From a virus: DNA of 59,680 nt. Shown piece by piece: positions 32,013-39,568 of this stretch; positions within the stretch are counted from its first letter, which is position 1; every line of letters starts with the position of its first letter. The stretch spans positions 1 to 59,680 of the IMG/VR virus record IMGVR_UViG_3300032011_000009; one strand, written 5' to 3'. Both the position numbers and the translations under genes were made by a program. The notes under the pieces were generated by a model. The model made no database searches and was not told the DNA's origin. It saw only the letters and a program-made list of their open reading frames with translations.

Positions 32013-32786
32013 CTATGCGCCCATCAACTCATCAAAGGCGGCGTCAACCGGATCAGTCGTGGTGGTTGTCGGCGTGTACTTCTCAGTTTCACTGGATGAA
32101 GTCTCAGCACTTTGATCTCCCGACAGATACTCATCGAGCATGGCTTCCACTTGCGCGGTAGTCGTGCGCTCAAAGAGCGTGTCGAAATCGGGAATGTTGT
32201 CCAGAAGCTCTGCACAGCGCTCATCGCCTCCTACAGCCTCATCGCATAGGGGCGAGGAACGACGACGGGGTGTCAGCTTCGTCTGGGGAAACGTGGCTCC
32301 GGGTGGCTTACCATAGGTAAGTACCAAATCGGTGCCCGCTTCCGGGTCAGTAATGTCCCCATATTCTGGGTTCAGTACAAGGCTAAGCAAGGACTCGTAA
32401 GCCATCTTGCCGTAACCCCATGCACGAACACCTGAATCTTCTTCGCCACGTACGAGTACGGGACTAAAGAACCGCTGACGAGCGAAGAGACCCTTTGCCA
32501 TCTTCTTAGCCTCTGCGTCATCGTTTGCCGATCCTTCCTTCCAGAGTTGGGAGGCAAACTCACACACAGGGCACCCGTCACCGTAGTTGCGCTTGGGGCA
32601 CAAAAACCCACGGTTATTCCCCACATTATAGTGGAAGAAGAACTCGCGGAAGGGGTCGCCATCTTCGGTCGGAACAATGCGAATTGCTTGCTCGCCGTCG
32701 CTGGGACGCCAGAACTTGTTATCGCCGGAATCTTTATTTTGGAGAGCATCCAGCTTCGCTCTCATTTTGCTAAGGTCAATAGCCAT
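32013..32786 (-). CDS. Single-stranded DNA-binding protein (T4 gp32-like)
   Basis: 257 residues. N-terminus basic (DLSKMRAKLDALQNK). KFWRPSDGEQAIRIVPTEDG, FREFFFHYNVGNNRGFLC, CPKRNYGDGCPVCEFASQLW (zinc Cys cluster) match gp32-family SSBs of marine T4-like phages. The core is followed by an acidic, Thr/Ser-rich tail (SSSETEKYTPTTTTTDPVDA then AAFDELMGA), as in gp32 and bacterial SSB for partner recruitment. Own promoter (32848) and leader hairpin (32816). Confidence 0.9.
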   Translation of the reverse strand: MAIDLSKMRAKLDALQNKDSGDNKFWRPSDGEQAIRIVPTEDGDPFREFFFHYNVGNNRGFLCPKRNYGDGCPVCEFASQLWKEGSANDDAEAKKMAKGLFARQRFFSPVLVRGEEDSGVRAWGYGKMAYESLLSLVLNPEYGDITDPEAGTDLVLTYGKPPGATFPQTKLTPRRRSSPLCDEAVGGDERCAELLDNIPDFDTLFERTTTAQVEAMLDEYLSGDQSAETSSSETEKYTPTTTTTDPVDAAFDELMGA

Positions 32787-32815
32787 TTTGATTTTTTCCT
32801 TTTGTTGGTTATAGT

Positions 32816-32839
32816 CAAGATGATAAATCTCTCATCTTG
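32816..32839 (-). promoter_or_regulatory. Stem-loop in the SSB mRNA leader
   Basis: Perfect 8-bp stem CAAGATGA/TCATCTTG with an 8-base loop, just after the inferred transcription start (about 32841) and 30 bases before the SSB ATG (32786). T4 gene 32 is autoregulated at its leader by a pseudoknot, so a similar binding site is plausible here. Confidence 0.45.
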
Positions 32840-32847
32840 CTGTATAC

Positions 32848-32876
32848 AGTATAGCTTATTCTGAAGTCAAAGTCAA
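32848..32876 (-). promoter_or_regulatory. Sigma-70-type promoter for SSB
   Basis: Minus strand TTGACT (32871-32876), 17-base spacer, TATACT (32848-32853). A palindromic CTGTATACAG overlaps the -10 downstream edge and may be an operator. Confidence 0.65.
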
Positions 32877-32879
32877 GTA

Positions 32880-33143
32880 CTATTTTGAACTTTCTTCAAA
32901 GGGGCTATCCACTTCGATCTCTGTCACGTCGCCGTCTGCTGTTTTCCAATTAAACATGCGGAAGGCATTCGTGTCCAAATCCCATACCAGTTCCATTCCC
33001 TCTGCGAGAGTGGACTTGCGACCGGTTCCCTTGATCTGAGAAGTGATAAACTTCTCGGGAATCTCAGTCATACGGACAAATCGCATGGTGCGCGAGTCTC
33101 CGTTCTTCTTAGTAAATGTGCCGTTATATGCTTTCATCAGCAT
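32880..33143 (-). CDS. Small conserved phage protein (hypothetical)
   Basis: 87 residues. KAYNGTFTKKNGDSRTMRFV, RMTEIPEKFITSQIKGTGRK and EGMELVWDLDTNAFRMFNWK fit a small beta-rich family I recall from marine phages (xYNGTxxKKxGxxRxMxFV ... ELVWDxxxxxFRxFNW), unnamed. The start overlaps the stop of the tubulin-like gene by one base. Function unknown. Confidence 0.75.
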   Translation of the reverse strand: MLMKAYNGTFTKKNGDSRTMRFVRMTEIPEKFITSQIKGTGRKSTLAEGMELVWDLDTNAFRMFNWKTADGDVTEIEVDSPFEESSK

Positions 33144-33982
33144 TAGATCTCCTGTTGTATCTCTGATGTATTGGCTATTAGATAGCCAAAGTTGTTGGTG
33201 TAGTCAGTAGAGTGAATCCGTACCGAAACGATAGTTTCATCACCTACCATTTTTGCGCTACGTTCGCGCAAAGATGTAAATAGCTTGCCGTCTGTTTCAA
33301 GCTGTTTTTTATTGATAGCATAAATATAACACCTTTCGTTGATGGTGTCAAGGGGAAAAAACAACTTTTCTTCATTTTCTTCAATATCGACCACGCCGAA
33401 GGTTGAAACTCGGGCTGTCGCTAGCGAAGTTGCTGGTGTGTTGTAGACGGTCTTTGTGTTCAGGAAAACGTTTGTCATGTGGATCGTGTTGACGATTAAC
33501 TCATTCAAGCGTTCATAATACCCTATAACGGGCACATTGTCAAGTACTTCTTCTATCTTTTTGTTATCGACCAGATAAATCTTCTCAAAGATGCCAGACC
33601 TTGCGTATTCCTGCAACACATAATAAGCTGTGCGCTCATGCAGAAGCGCTTCCTTGCTCAGAAGGGTGCGATCTGGCTTGACATAAAGAATATTAATCTT
33701 GCATCTCTGGATTTGTTCTAGGATCTTTAATGTTGCCGCTGAAACCTTGCCTGCACCGCAGACGATGAACAGCACTTCCTCATCTTTCTTTAGCGCCTTG
33801 AAGAACGTCTTAAGATTTAGCGGATCGCTCTCATAGCCCTCTACATTGACAGACTCAGGAATAGGATAGCAGCCTTTGCCCTTTGCCAGTCCAACATCAA
33901 GCTTATAAATATTGTATTGTGGATACTGCGCAAACCCGTCTGCGATGTTGCATCCGGCAGCGCCCAAACCGATGATATTCAT
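33143..33982 (-). CDS. FtsZ/tubulin-like GTPase-fold protein
   Basis: 279 residues. MNIIGLGAAGCNIADGFAQY at the N-terminus resembles the nucleotide-binding start of FtsZ/tubulin (IGVGGxGxNAV). EEVLFIVCGAGKVSAATLKI lies where the tubulin signature GGGTGxG is expected but is degenerate (G-A-G-K-V-S), so GTPase activity is uncertain. The rest (IYLVDNKKIEEVL, VIGYYERLNELIVNTIH) is conserved in related marine phages I recall, sometimes labelled tubulin-like. Possible phage cytoskeletal protein or a Rossmann-like relative. Confidence 0.6.
   Translation of the reverse strand: MNIIGLGAAGCNIADGFAQYPQYNIYKLDVGLAKGKGCYPIPESVNVEGYESDPLNLKTFFKALKKDEEVLFIVCGAGKVSAATLKILEQIQRCKINILYVKPDRTLLSKEALLHERTAYYVLQEYARSGIFEKIYLVDNKKIEEVLDNVPVIGYYERLNELIVNTIHMTNVFLNTKTVYNTPATSLATARVSTFGVVDIEENEEKLFFPLDTINERCYIYAINKKQLETDGKLFTSLRERSAKMVGDETIVSVRIHSTDYTNNFGYLIANTSEIQQEI
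33323..33351 (-). promoter_or_regulatory. Sigma-70-type promoter inside the tubulin-like gene
   Basis: Minus strand TTGACA (33346-33351), 17-base spacer, TATATT (33323-33328). Would drive the downstream 32880-33143 gene. Confidence 0.55.
33515..33543 (-). promoter_or_regulatory. Second sigma-70-type promoter inside the tubulin-like gene
   Basis: Minus strand TTGACA (33538-33543), 17-base spacer, TATTAT (33515-33520). In the middle of 33143-33982; same spacing and -35 as the other promoters. Confidence 0.5.
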
Positions 33983-33990
33983 TTTTCACC

Positions 33991-36366
33991 TCAACTATAT
34001 AAAAAGTTTTTCCAGTTCTTAACGATAGACTCGTTAGTAGTTTGCACAGGAGGGGTATCCTCAACCCTGTCATCGGTTGCTGGGATGTTCTCACCAACTA
34101 CCTGATTGAACACTGCCTGAATCGCGGCATCGAGCACTTCTTCATCTTCCCACTCCTCGATTGTCCACCGCATAGACTTGACTTGGGCTTCGCTGCTGTT
34201 GTCATTACAGTAGAATGTCAGAACAAGTCTAATGTTCTCCTCGGTTGTCGTGCGAATCTCTTCAGTGTACACTCTGAAGTTTGGATATTGACGGTCATCG
34301 CCTGATACCTGTGTGCCTGCCCATGCTTTCTCCACCAGCGCTTTGCGCAGTGGAATAGTAAAATCCCTGCTCTCTAAGACCGTGCGTGCGTCTTGGATGC
34401 TCATACCTTCTGGAATAGCAGGATATGCTGTGTGCGAGCCTTCGATGCCAGAATACGTCATGTGGTCTTCTTCGTCAGCGGTCATGTCCCACTCGTAGTA
34501 ATCAACAGATCCGTTATCGATATCGCTGCCCCACTCATTGATAGCGCCGCCTTCCATAAAGCCGTCACGCTTAGCCATGCGCTCGATCTCGCCTTTGACG
34601 CCATCGTACATATCATCGATGCGGTTCACCTCAACGCAGTAGTCTTCAAATGTATCAGGATCATAAACTATTCCATCGTCTGTGATGCCTTCGTTTTCCA
34701 TCAAGATAGTTAGCCTGATGGTGTCGTTAGAATATCGCATCAAGCGAGTACCCCAGCCATCGCCTGCCCAGTTCCACTCAAAGTCTTGCAACTCTGATAT
34801 CCAGTACCCGACAGCTTTACCGTCCTGTGGCAACGAATCCCATTCTTCTGTCTCCCAATCGATATTCATTTCGGCGGTGGCGCCAACATAGAAGCCGGCG
34901 TCATAATCTTCTGTGATTTCGGCAGTGACATGGCACGCTTGATAGCGGTTGTTCCACTCGTCGGAGATGCGGTCGCACTCTGCTTGCGCGGTTCTCATCT
35001 GAGCTTCAAGGAACTCCATATCTGGTAGCGACCTTTCGGTGTCCGTGTTCTGTCCGATAAAGGGAAAATCGATGCCGGTCAAATCTTGCACAAGACTTTT
35101 GATATTATTATCCTCGTAGGAGCCGCCGTACTTGACCAAATAGCCATCTTCAGGAATCGCTGCGATAGCTTCCGACTGCCCTTCTTTAGCCCAATTGAAA
35201 ACCCTGTCCCGAAAGCCGGGAATCTTCACCCCATAAACGCGGGATTCGGGAACGGCGATTTCAGGACCATTCTCATACTTGGCTGCAGATTGGTCAGCAT
35301 ATACACGGACCTGACGCAGACGGACGCGGGATACGGGAAGCATCTCCATAGATAGCCCGATGTGACTGCCACGGTTTTCATCAGCGAAGATTTCATCGTC
35401 GTTATTAATCTCATCTTCGGCGATTTCAAGACTATCTGTTTCTGTGGCTTTCATCAGTTCTTCTGTTTCAACCACATATGCAATAGCGCCATGACCGTGA
35501 GCCTCGGCTGCCGCACATTTATAATAAGACGTATCTCCTTGGCGGGAAGGTGGCGAATGGCATGACGTAATCCGATTGAAGTCCGACATACGGAGAATGT
35601 CAATAGGATCCCGTGAAATGATGATGCTGTATTTGTTTTCGGTTAGATTGCCGATGTTCTTCTTAATGTAATCAGCATTCTGCTGCCAGTATACTTGATT
35701 CTTCTTGGCGTCTTCCGAACTGTTAAGCTTTCGGATGCCGTCGCCAAGATACATTTCAAGCTGATCCGCTAGCTGTTGGTATCTCTCCACTTCCTGCTCA
35801 TCAAGGGCTGCAGCAATCATCTTTCCTGTAAGCATACCGGGCTTATCAATTCTTCCGTAACCGCCTAGAGTATAGCCAATACTATCTAAATGATCGAACA
35901 CCTTTTGAGAGAGCGCTTCTCTCTTTGAAGCCAGTTCGTAAATCTTTGCCCAAAGCTTGCCGATCTTCATCTGGACTTTGCGCTTTTTGGGCTCTGGTGG
36001 CTGACCGCCGGCGAGTTGAGCAGCCATCGCTTCGATGCTGCCGTCTTTCAGCGTTCTTTCGCTCGAAACCAAGCCTTTTTCCCAATTTACATCATATCCC
36101 ATCTCACGGAACATATCGACAAACTTTCCTAGATCGCTGGCGGTGTCCATTGTTGGGAAATCGAGAACAAGGCGCATTTTGCCTTTAAATAGGCTATTGA
36201 ACGCCAGATCCTCCGGTCCAAGGTCGTGTACCGCATCGACGATGTATTGGTGCTCGTCTTCGTCCAGTTCTCGGAGCAACTTTCGCTCTGTATACATTTT
36301 TGGCTTTTTAGCCGGATCGCGGGCTTCAGTCAAAAAGCTGCGCCACGCATATTCGTCATATTTCAT
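33991..36366 (-). CDS. Large conserved protein, paralogue of the 1-1920 gene
   Basis: 791 residues, ATG 36366 with AGAGG upstream. The leader MKYDEYAWRSFLTEA closely resembles the T4 capsid-targeting sequence (MKTYQEFIAEA). The core IIISRDPIDILRMSDFNRIT then SCHSPPSRQGDTSYYKCAAAEA and HGHGAIAYVV aligns with the same block in the 1-1920 protein. Later DDEIFADENRG, PESRVYGVKIPGFRDR and LVKYGGSYEDN also match. The C-terminal third is acidic and Tyr/Trp-rich. No catalytic family recognised; the Cys/His core may be catalytic or metal-binding. A packaged virion protein is the best guess. Confidence 0.85.
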   Translation of the reverse strand: MKYDEYAWRSFLTEARDPAKKPKMYTERKLLRELDEDEHQYIVDAVHDLGPEDLAFNSLFKGKMRLVLDFPTMDTASDLGKFVDMFREMGYDVNWEKGLVSSERTLKDGSIEAMAAQLAGGQPPEPKKRKVQMKIGKLWAKIYELASKREALSQKVFDHLDSIGYTLGGYGRIDKPGMLTGKMIAAALDEQEVERYQQLADQLEMYLGDGIRKLNSSEDAKKNQVYWQQNADYIKKNIGNLTENKYSIIISRDPIDILRMSDFNRITSCHSPPSRQGDTSYYKCAAAEAHGHGAIAYVVETEELMKATETDSLEIAEDEINNDDEIFADENRGSHIGLSMEMLPVSRVRLRQVRVYADQSAAKYENGPEIAVPESRVYGVKIPGFRDRVFNWAKEGQSEAIAAIPEDGYLVKYGGSYEDNNIKSLVQDLTGIDFPFIGQNTDTERSLPDMEFLEAQMRTAQAECDRISDEWNNRYQACHVTAEITEDYDAGFYVGATAEMNIDWETEEWDSLPQDGKAVGYWISELQDFEWNWAGDGWGTRLMRYSNDTIRLTILMENEGITDDGIVYDPDTFEDYCVEVNRIDDMYDGVKGEIERMAKRDGFMEGGAINEWGSDIDNGSVDYYEWDMTADEEDHMTYSGIEGSHTAYPAIPEGMSIQDARTVLESRDFTIPLRKALVEKAWAGTQVSGDDRQYPNFRVYTEEIRTTTEENIRLVLTFYCNDNSSEAQVKSMRWTIEEWEDEEVLDAAIQAVFNQVVGENIPATDDRVEDTPPVQTTNESIVKNWKNFLYS

Positions 36367-36380
36367 GAATTTGCCTCTGC

Positions 36381-36392
36381 CTATAAATAGTT
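36381..36392 (-). promoter_or_regulatory. AACTATTTATA element, copy 3
   Basis: Minus strand TTAACTATTTATAGG, about 15 bases before ATG 36366. The 84-base gap 36367-36450 holds this and no supportable gene. Confidence 0.5.
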
Positions 36393-36450
36393 AACTAAAC
36401 CGCAAATCTGAAAATTATAGCGGCGAAAAAAATTTGGAATAACGACCTTT

Positions 36451-37683
36451 TCAAGCGCATTTAGTTTTGAGCACTAAGTCTACCATGTTCCCGAAGTCGC
36501 GACCAACTTTAGTGTTAACCTTGAAGTGGCCAAGCTCGGTCTGGCCAAAAAGGTTAATAAGTTCTGGAATCATTCCTCGTTCGGAGGCGGCGAGGTCGAT
36601 AATGATTGAGTCGTGAAGTGTGAAAGCGATCTGGCTTCTGCAGTCTCTAAGGCGCTCATTGATTTCAATAAGCCTTCGGAGGGTAACGTCCACACAACTA
36701 CTTTGAATAATATAAGAAAGAGAATGATGGTGATCGCTAGGTATGGTCCGTCCGAATCGTGTCCGGACATGTGTGCCGGTCCAATGCGAGCCAATAATTC
36801 TCTCTCTTTGGTACGTTTCTTCCAGTAGTTTTTCCACAGTCCCATCATTATTAGTTAGTGTGCCAGAAACGTTTTTCCTACCGTATAGCCATGCAAAGAT
36901 TCTGCGCTTGGCTTCCTGACGGTCTACGTCGCCAAAGATATTCTTAATATTCCACTCATGAATGTCCTCTGTCGGCTGGTCCTGTCCAGCAAGCGACAGA
37001 GCCACACGAAGTTCAGCAGCATTGTAATCTAGCTCTAAAAACCAGTCATTATTCGGCTTCAACACAGAACGATACTGCCTATCAAGTGTCAGGATAGGGA
37101 AACTGCCCGGGCTGTTGGTCAGGCGACCGGTCTTTGTACCCCATATGTTATAGCGACAATACGGCGTATACTTCTGGAGGTTCTTCACAAACTTTCTCGT
37201 AGCAGTCTTGTGATAGATTGGGCGGATACCCTCTGTGCTGATGCTCAACTCGTTATACCGAATGTCGTCGAGTGCAATGTTCAACTGCTTTATAAAGTCA
37301 TAGTTGTCCGGTTTCTCATATGTGTCGAACACATGCTGCGTAATCCTGTTCTTAACCTCGCAGTAATCCAGCAAGAACTGGCGAGGCACCAGATCGAAAA
37401 AGCAGTTCTCGTCCAGCGACACTTTGGCAAAGCCGAACGAACGAAAATACGCACGAAGCTTGTCCCTCACAGCCTCCCACTGTGTTCGCAGGTTGTCCGG
37501 ACACACTTGGTCCAAGGACATGCCGGCACAATAAAACTTAGCGTACTCCACCTCAGTGTCTCGCAAAAACGTACTATAGTCCCATGTATGCGTCAGTCCT
37601 GCGGGAATCGTATCATGGATCAGTTCTCCGTCAAGGTACACGCCTACGCAGTCCTTCTTGTCGTCTAATGTTTGGAATAGCAA
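36451..37683 (-). CDS. Family A (Pol I-type) DNA polymerase domain without exonucleases
   Basis: 410 residues, TTG 37683 (weak ribosome site, start uncertain). IWGTKTGRLTNSPGSFPI and LELDYNAAELRVALSLAG (motif A, catalytic Asp) are followed by motif B EAKRRIFAWLYGRKNVSGT (Arg/Lys/Tyr O-helix) and motif C AFTLHDSIIIDLA (HDE of Pol I/T7 is HDS here). The 3'-5' exonuclease and 5' nuclease domains are absent; T7 polymerase is 704 and Pol I 928 residues. With a separate 5'-3' exonuclease and a DnaE in the same phage, it may fill gaps as half of a split Pol I. It could also be a diverged, specialised polymerase. Confidence 0.88.
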   Translation of the reverse strand: MLFQTLDDKKDCVGVYLDGELIHDTIPAGLTHTWDYSTFLRDTEVEYAKFYCAGMSLDQVCPDNLRTQWEAVRDKLRAYFRSFGFAKVSLDENCFFDLVPRQFLLDYCEVKNRITQHVFDTYEKPDNYDFIKQLNIALDDIRYNELSISTEGIRPIYHKTATRKFVKNLQKYTPYCRYNIWGTKTGRLTNSPGSFPILTLDRQYRSVLKPNNDWFLELDYNAAELRVALSLAGQDQPTEDIHEWNIKNIFGDVDRQEAKRRIFAWLYGRKNVSGTLTNNDGTVEKLLEETYQRERIIGSHWTGTHVRTRFGRTIPSDHHHSLSYIIQSSCVDVTLRRLIEINERLRDCRSQIAFTLHDSIIIDLAASERGMIPELINLFGQTELGHFKVNTKVGRDFGNMVDLVLKTKCA

Positions 37684-37697
37684 GTGCTTGCCTGTGT

Positions 37698-39539
37698 TTA
37701 GATGTATAGCATGAATTGTCCGCGACCAGCATTGGTTTGTTCGCGGTTTACATATCGGTTAAACGTCTTTGCTTTGTTTTGCACTGTTCTGTACGGCGGG
37801 TTACCGCCCGGTGCGGGGAGCCTGTCTGTCTTATCATTAATATAATCTAATGCCTTGCTGCCGTCAAGGTTTTTTTGAATATCGCTCAAATCTTTGACAT
37901 TCTGCTCAAAGATTCTCTGCGTCCAGTCAACCGACGCCTCTCTTGCGCGTACAAACATGTAGAGTTTGGCTGGGAAGTCTGTACCGAAGATGTTAGAGAA
38001 AACGTCGTAAGAAGAAGGCTTCTTGTTGGCGTTGGCGTTCTTGCGGTTGATCGTTTTACCCGCTAGCATAGAATGGTTTTCTCTTTTGATGGTCGCGTAG
38101 TAGCTGGTGTCTGCTGAGGCTGCTCCATCGAATGCGATGGTTCTACGATAGCTCATGGTTGTCACCACCTCTGAGTTTGCGCCGGCTGTGGCGGAGGAGG
38201 GGCGGTGGATAGCAACGGCTTGCGAAGGGAATGACCCAGCAAACGAGTTCCACATGCTAAGAAAGTAGTTCATCAAGACCTTTAAATCCGTAGAGTCTGC
38301 TCTATAATAGCATGTCCGGAACATGATGTCAAGGTTTTTAGTTTGATATTTTTTGACCAGTGCATCGTATGCTTGCGCTAACTTATATGCCTTGTCTCTC
38401 TGTCCGCGTCTAGTCTGGGTGCCCGTTGCTTTCTTCTGCCACTCATCGCGGCGGCGGACTAGCTCCGGAATGTTTGTGCCCTTGCCATTGACATCTTTGC
38501 CTTCCACAGCCCAATCGCGGATGTACCGGCGCATGGGAGTTGACATCACATCAGCAACCAGTCTCCAAGGACAGTTGAAATCAACCATGAAGCCAAACTT
38601 CTGAGCCATGGCAACGAACACCTCAAAGTTCGGGTCGTTAAGATAGTCTTCCTTCTTCTTCACGTCATCATTTGGATCTTCTTTATACAGATCAATCTGC
38701 CAACCGCTGATTGCTCGATTACACTCGCCGCTCATGATATAGCCAGAGCGCGTAAACTGCACCATGGGAGCAGCAATATCTATGAAGTATAACATATACT
38801 GCATAAAGTCCTTAAAGGTTAATATCTTCTGTTGGCGACCCTCCGCGAGTGTCCACTGCTGGAAGCCCTCGAAGATCCTCTCCATGTTGGCTTGATACTG
38901 TGGGTGTATGCTGGTCCAGCAAGAGGATACATTTAGGAGCCCTTGTTGTGGGCGATACTTGCCGACATCAGCAACCATCGGTCCTGCACCCTGACCTCTT
39001 TGGTTGGTAGCCCTAACATTCATGGCAAAGAATCGTGCCCATTCCTTTTGAAAATCTCTATATGCATGCGCCACAAAAACCGGTGCCATAATAGAGGCAT
39101 CCCCTTTGTTGAGTGACGTAAGAAATGCCTCTGAGATGTAAATCGAGTTTTGATTGATGTCTACCTTCCCATACATCCCCTTGTCATACCAGAAGTCGAT
39201 CATTCCCAGCGACCAGCCGCCAACAGAAGCGTATCTAGGGGCATGCGCTTCCCAGTGTATGCGACGAGCAAACAAAGTAGACGGCTTGTCCTTGGCTGAA
39301 GCGCCCCACCATTTCGCATTTTCGCCTCGGGCGCGTGCCATCTCTATTGAAATGGCGGGAACATGAATGAAGTTTTGTAGCGAAGGTTCACGACCGCTGC
39401 GGTATGGGATCCGCTTGATGCCCTTCCGCTTGCGCGGGTCTTTCGCCTCATAAAGACCCGGAGGATCAACAATAAACTTTACGGCACCAGTGTTTAGGCG
39501 GTTCTTAAGTGCTTGTGTTTTTTCATCTGAGTCTGACAT
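37698..39539 (-). CDS. Virion structural protein, unassigned (613 aa)
   Basis: 613 residues. Aromatic-rich, no signal peptide or membrane helix. Blocks: VGGWSLGMIDFWYDKGMYGK, PVFVAHAYRDFQKEWARFF, MQYMLYFIDIAAPMVQFTRS and NIFGTDFPAKLYMFVRA. It sits at the end of the tail/baseplate cluster (39569 upstream), so a baseplate or tail protein is likely. I recall homologues in marine T4-like phages as unnamed structural proteins. It contains an internal promoter at 38304 reading into the Pol I-type gene. Confidence 0.75.
   Translation of the reverse strand: MSDSDEKTQALKNRLNTGAVKFIVDPPGLYEAKDPRKRKGIKRIPYRSGREPSLQNFIHVPAISIEMARARGENAKWWGASAKDKPSTLFARRIHWEAHAPRYASVGGWSLGMIDFWYDKGMYGKVDINQNSIYISEAFLTSLNKGDASIMAPVFVAHAYRDFQKEWARFFAMNVRATNQRGQGAGPMVADVGKYRPQQGLLNVSSCWTSIHPQYQANMERIFEGFQQWTLAEGRQQKILTFKDFMQYMLYFIDIAAPMVQFTRSGYIMSGECNRAISGWQIDLYKEDPNDDVKKKEDYLNDPNFEVFVAMAQKFGFMVDFNCPWRLVADVMSTPMRRYIRDWAVEGKDVNGKGTNIPELVRRRDEWQKKATGTQTRRGQRDKAYKLAQAYDALVKKYQTKNLDIMFRTCYYRADSTDLKVLMNYFLSMWNSFAGSFPSQAVAIHRPSSATAGANSEVVTTMSYRRTIAFDGAASADTSYYATIKRENHSMLAGKTINRKNANANKKPSSYDVFSNIFGTDFPAKLYMFVRAREASVDWTQRIFEQNVKDLSDIQKNLDGSKALDYINDKTDRLPAPGGNPPYRTVQNKAKTFNRYVNREQTNAGRGQFMLYI
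38304..38332 (-). promoter_or_regulatory. Sigma-70-type promoter with palindromic spacer, upstream of the Pol I-type gene
   Basis: Minus strand TTGACA (38327-38332), 17-base spacer, TATTAT (38304-38309). The spacer holds a near-palindrome (CATGT-CCGGA-ACATG type) that could bind a regulator. It lies within the 613-residue gene. Confidence 0.6.
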
Positions 39540-39568
39540 GTCTACTACCCCCCTTTATAAGTACTGGT

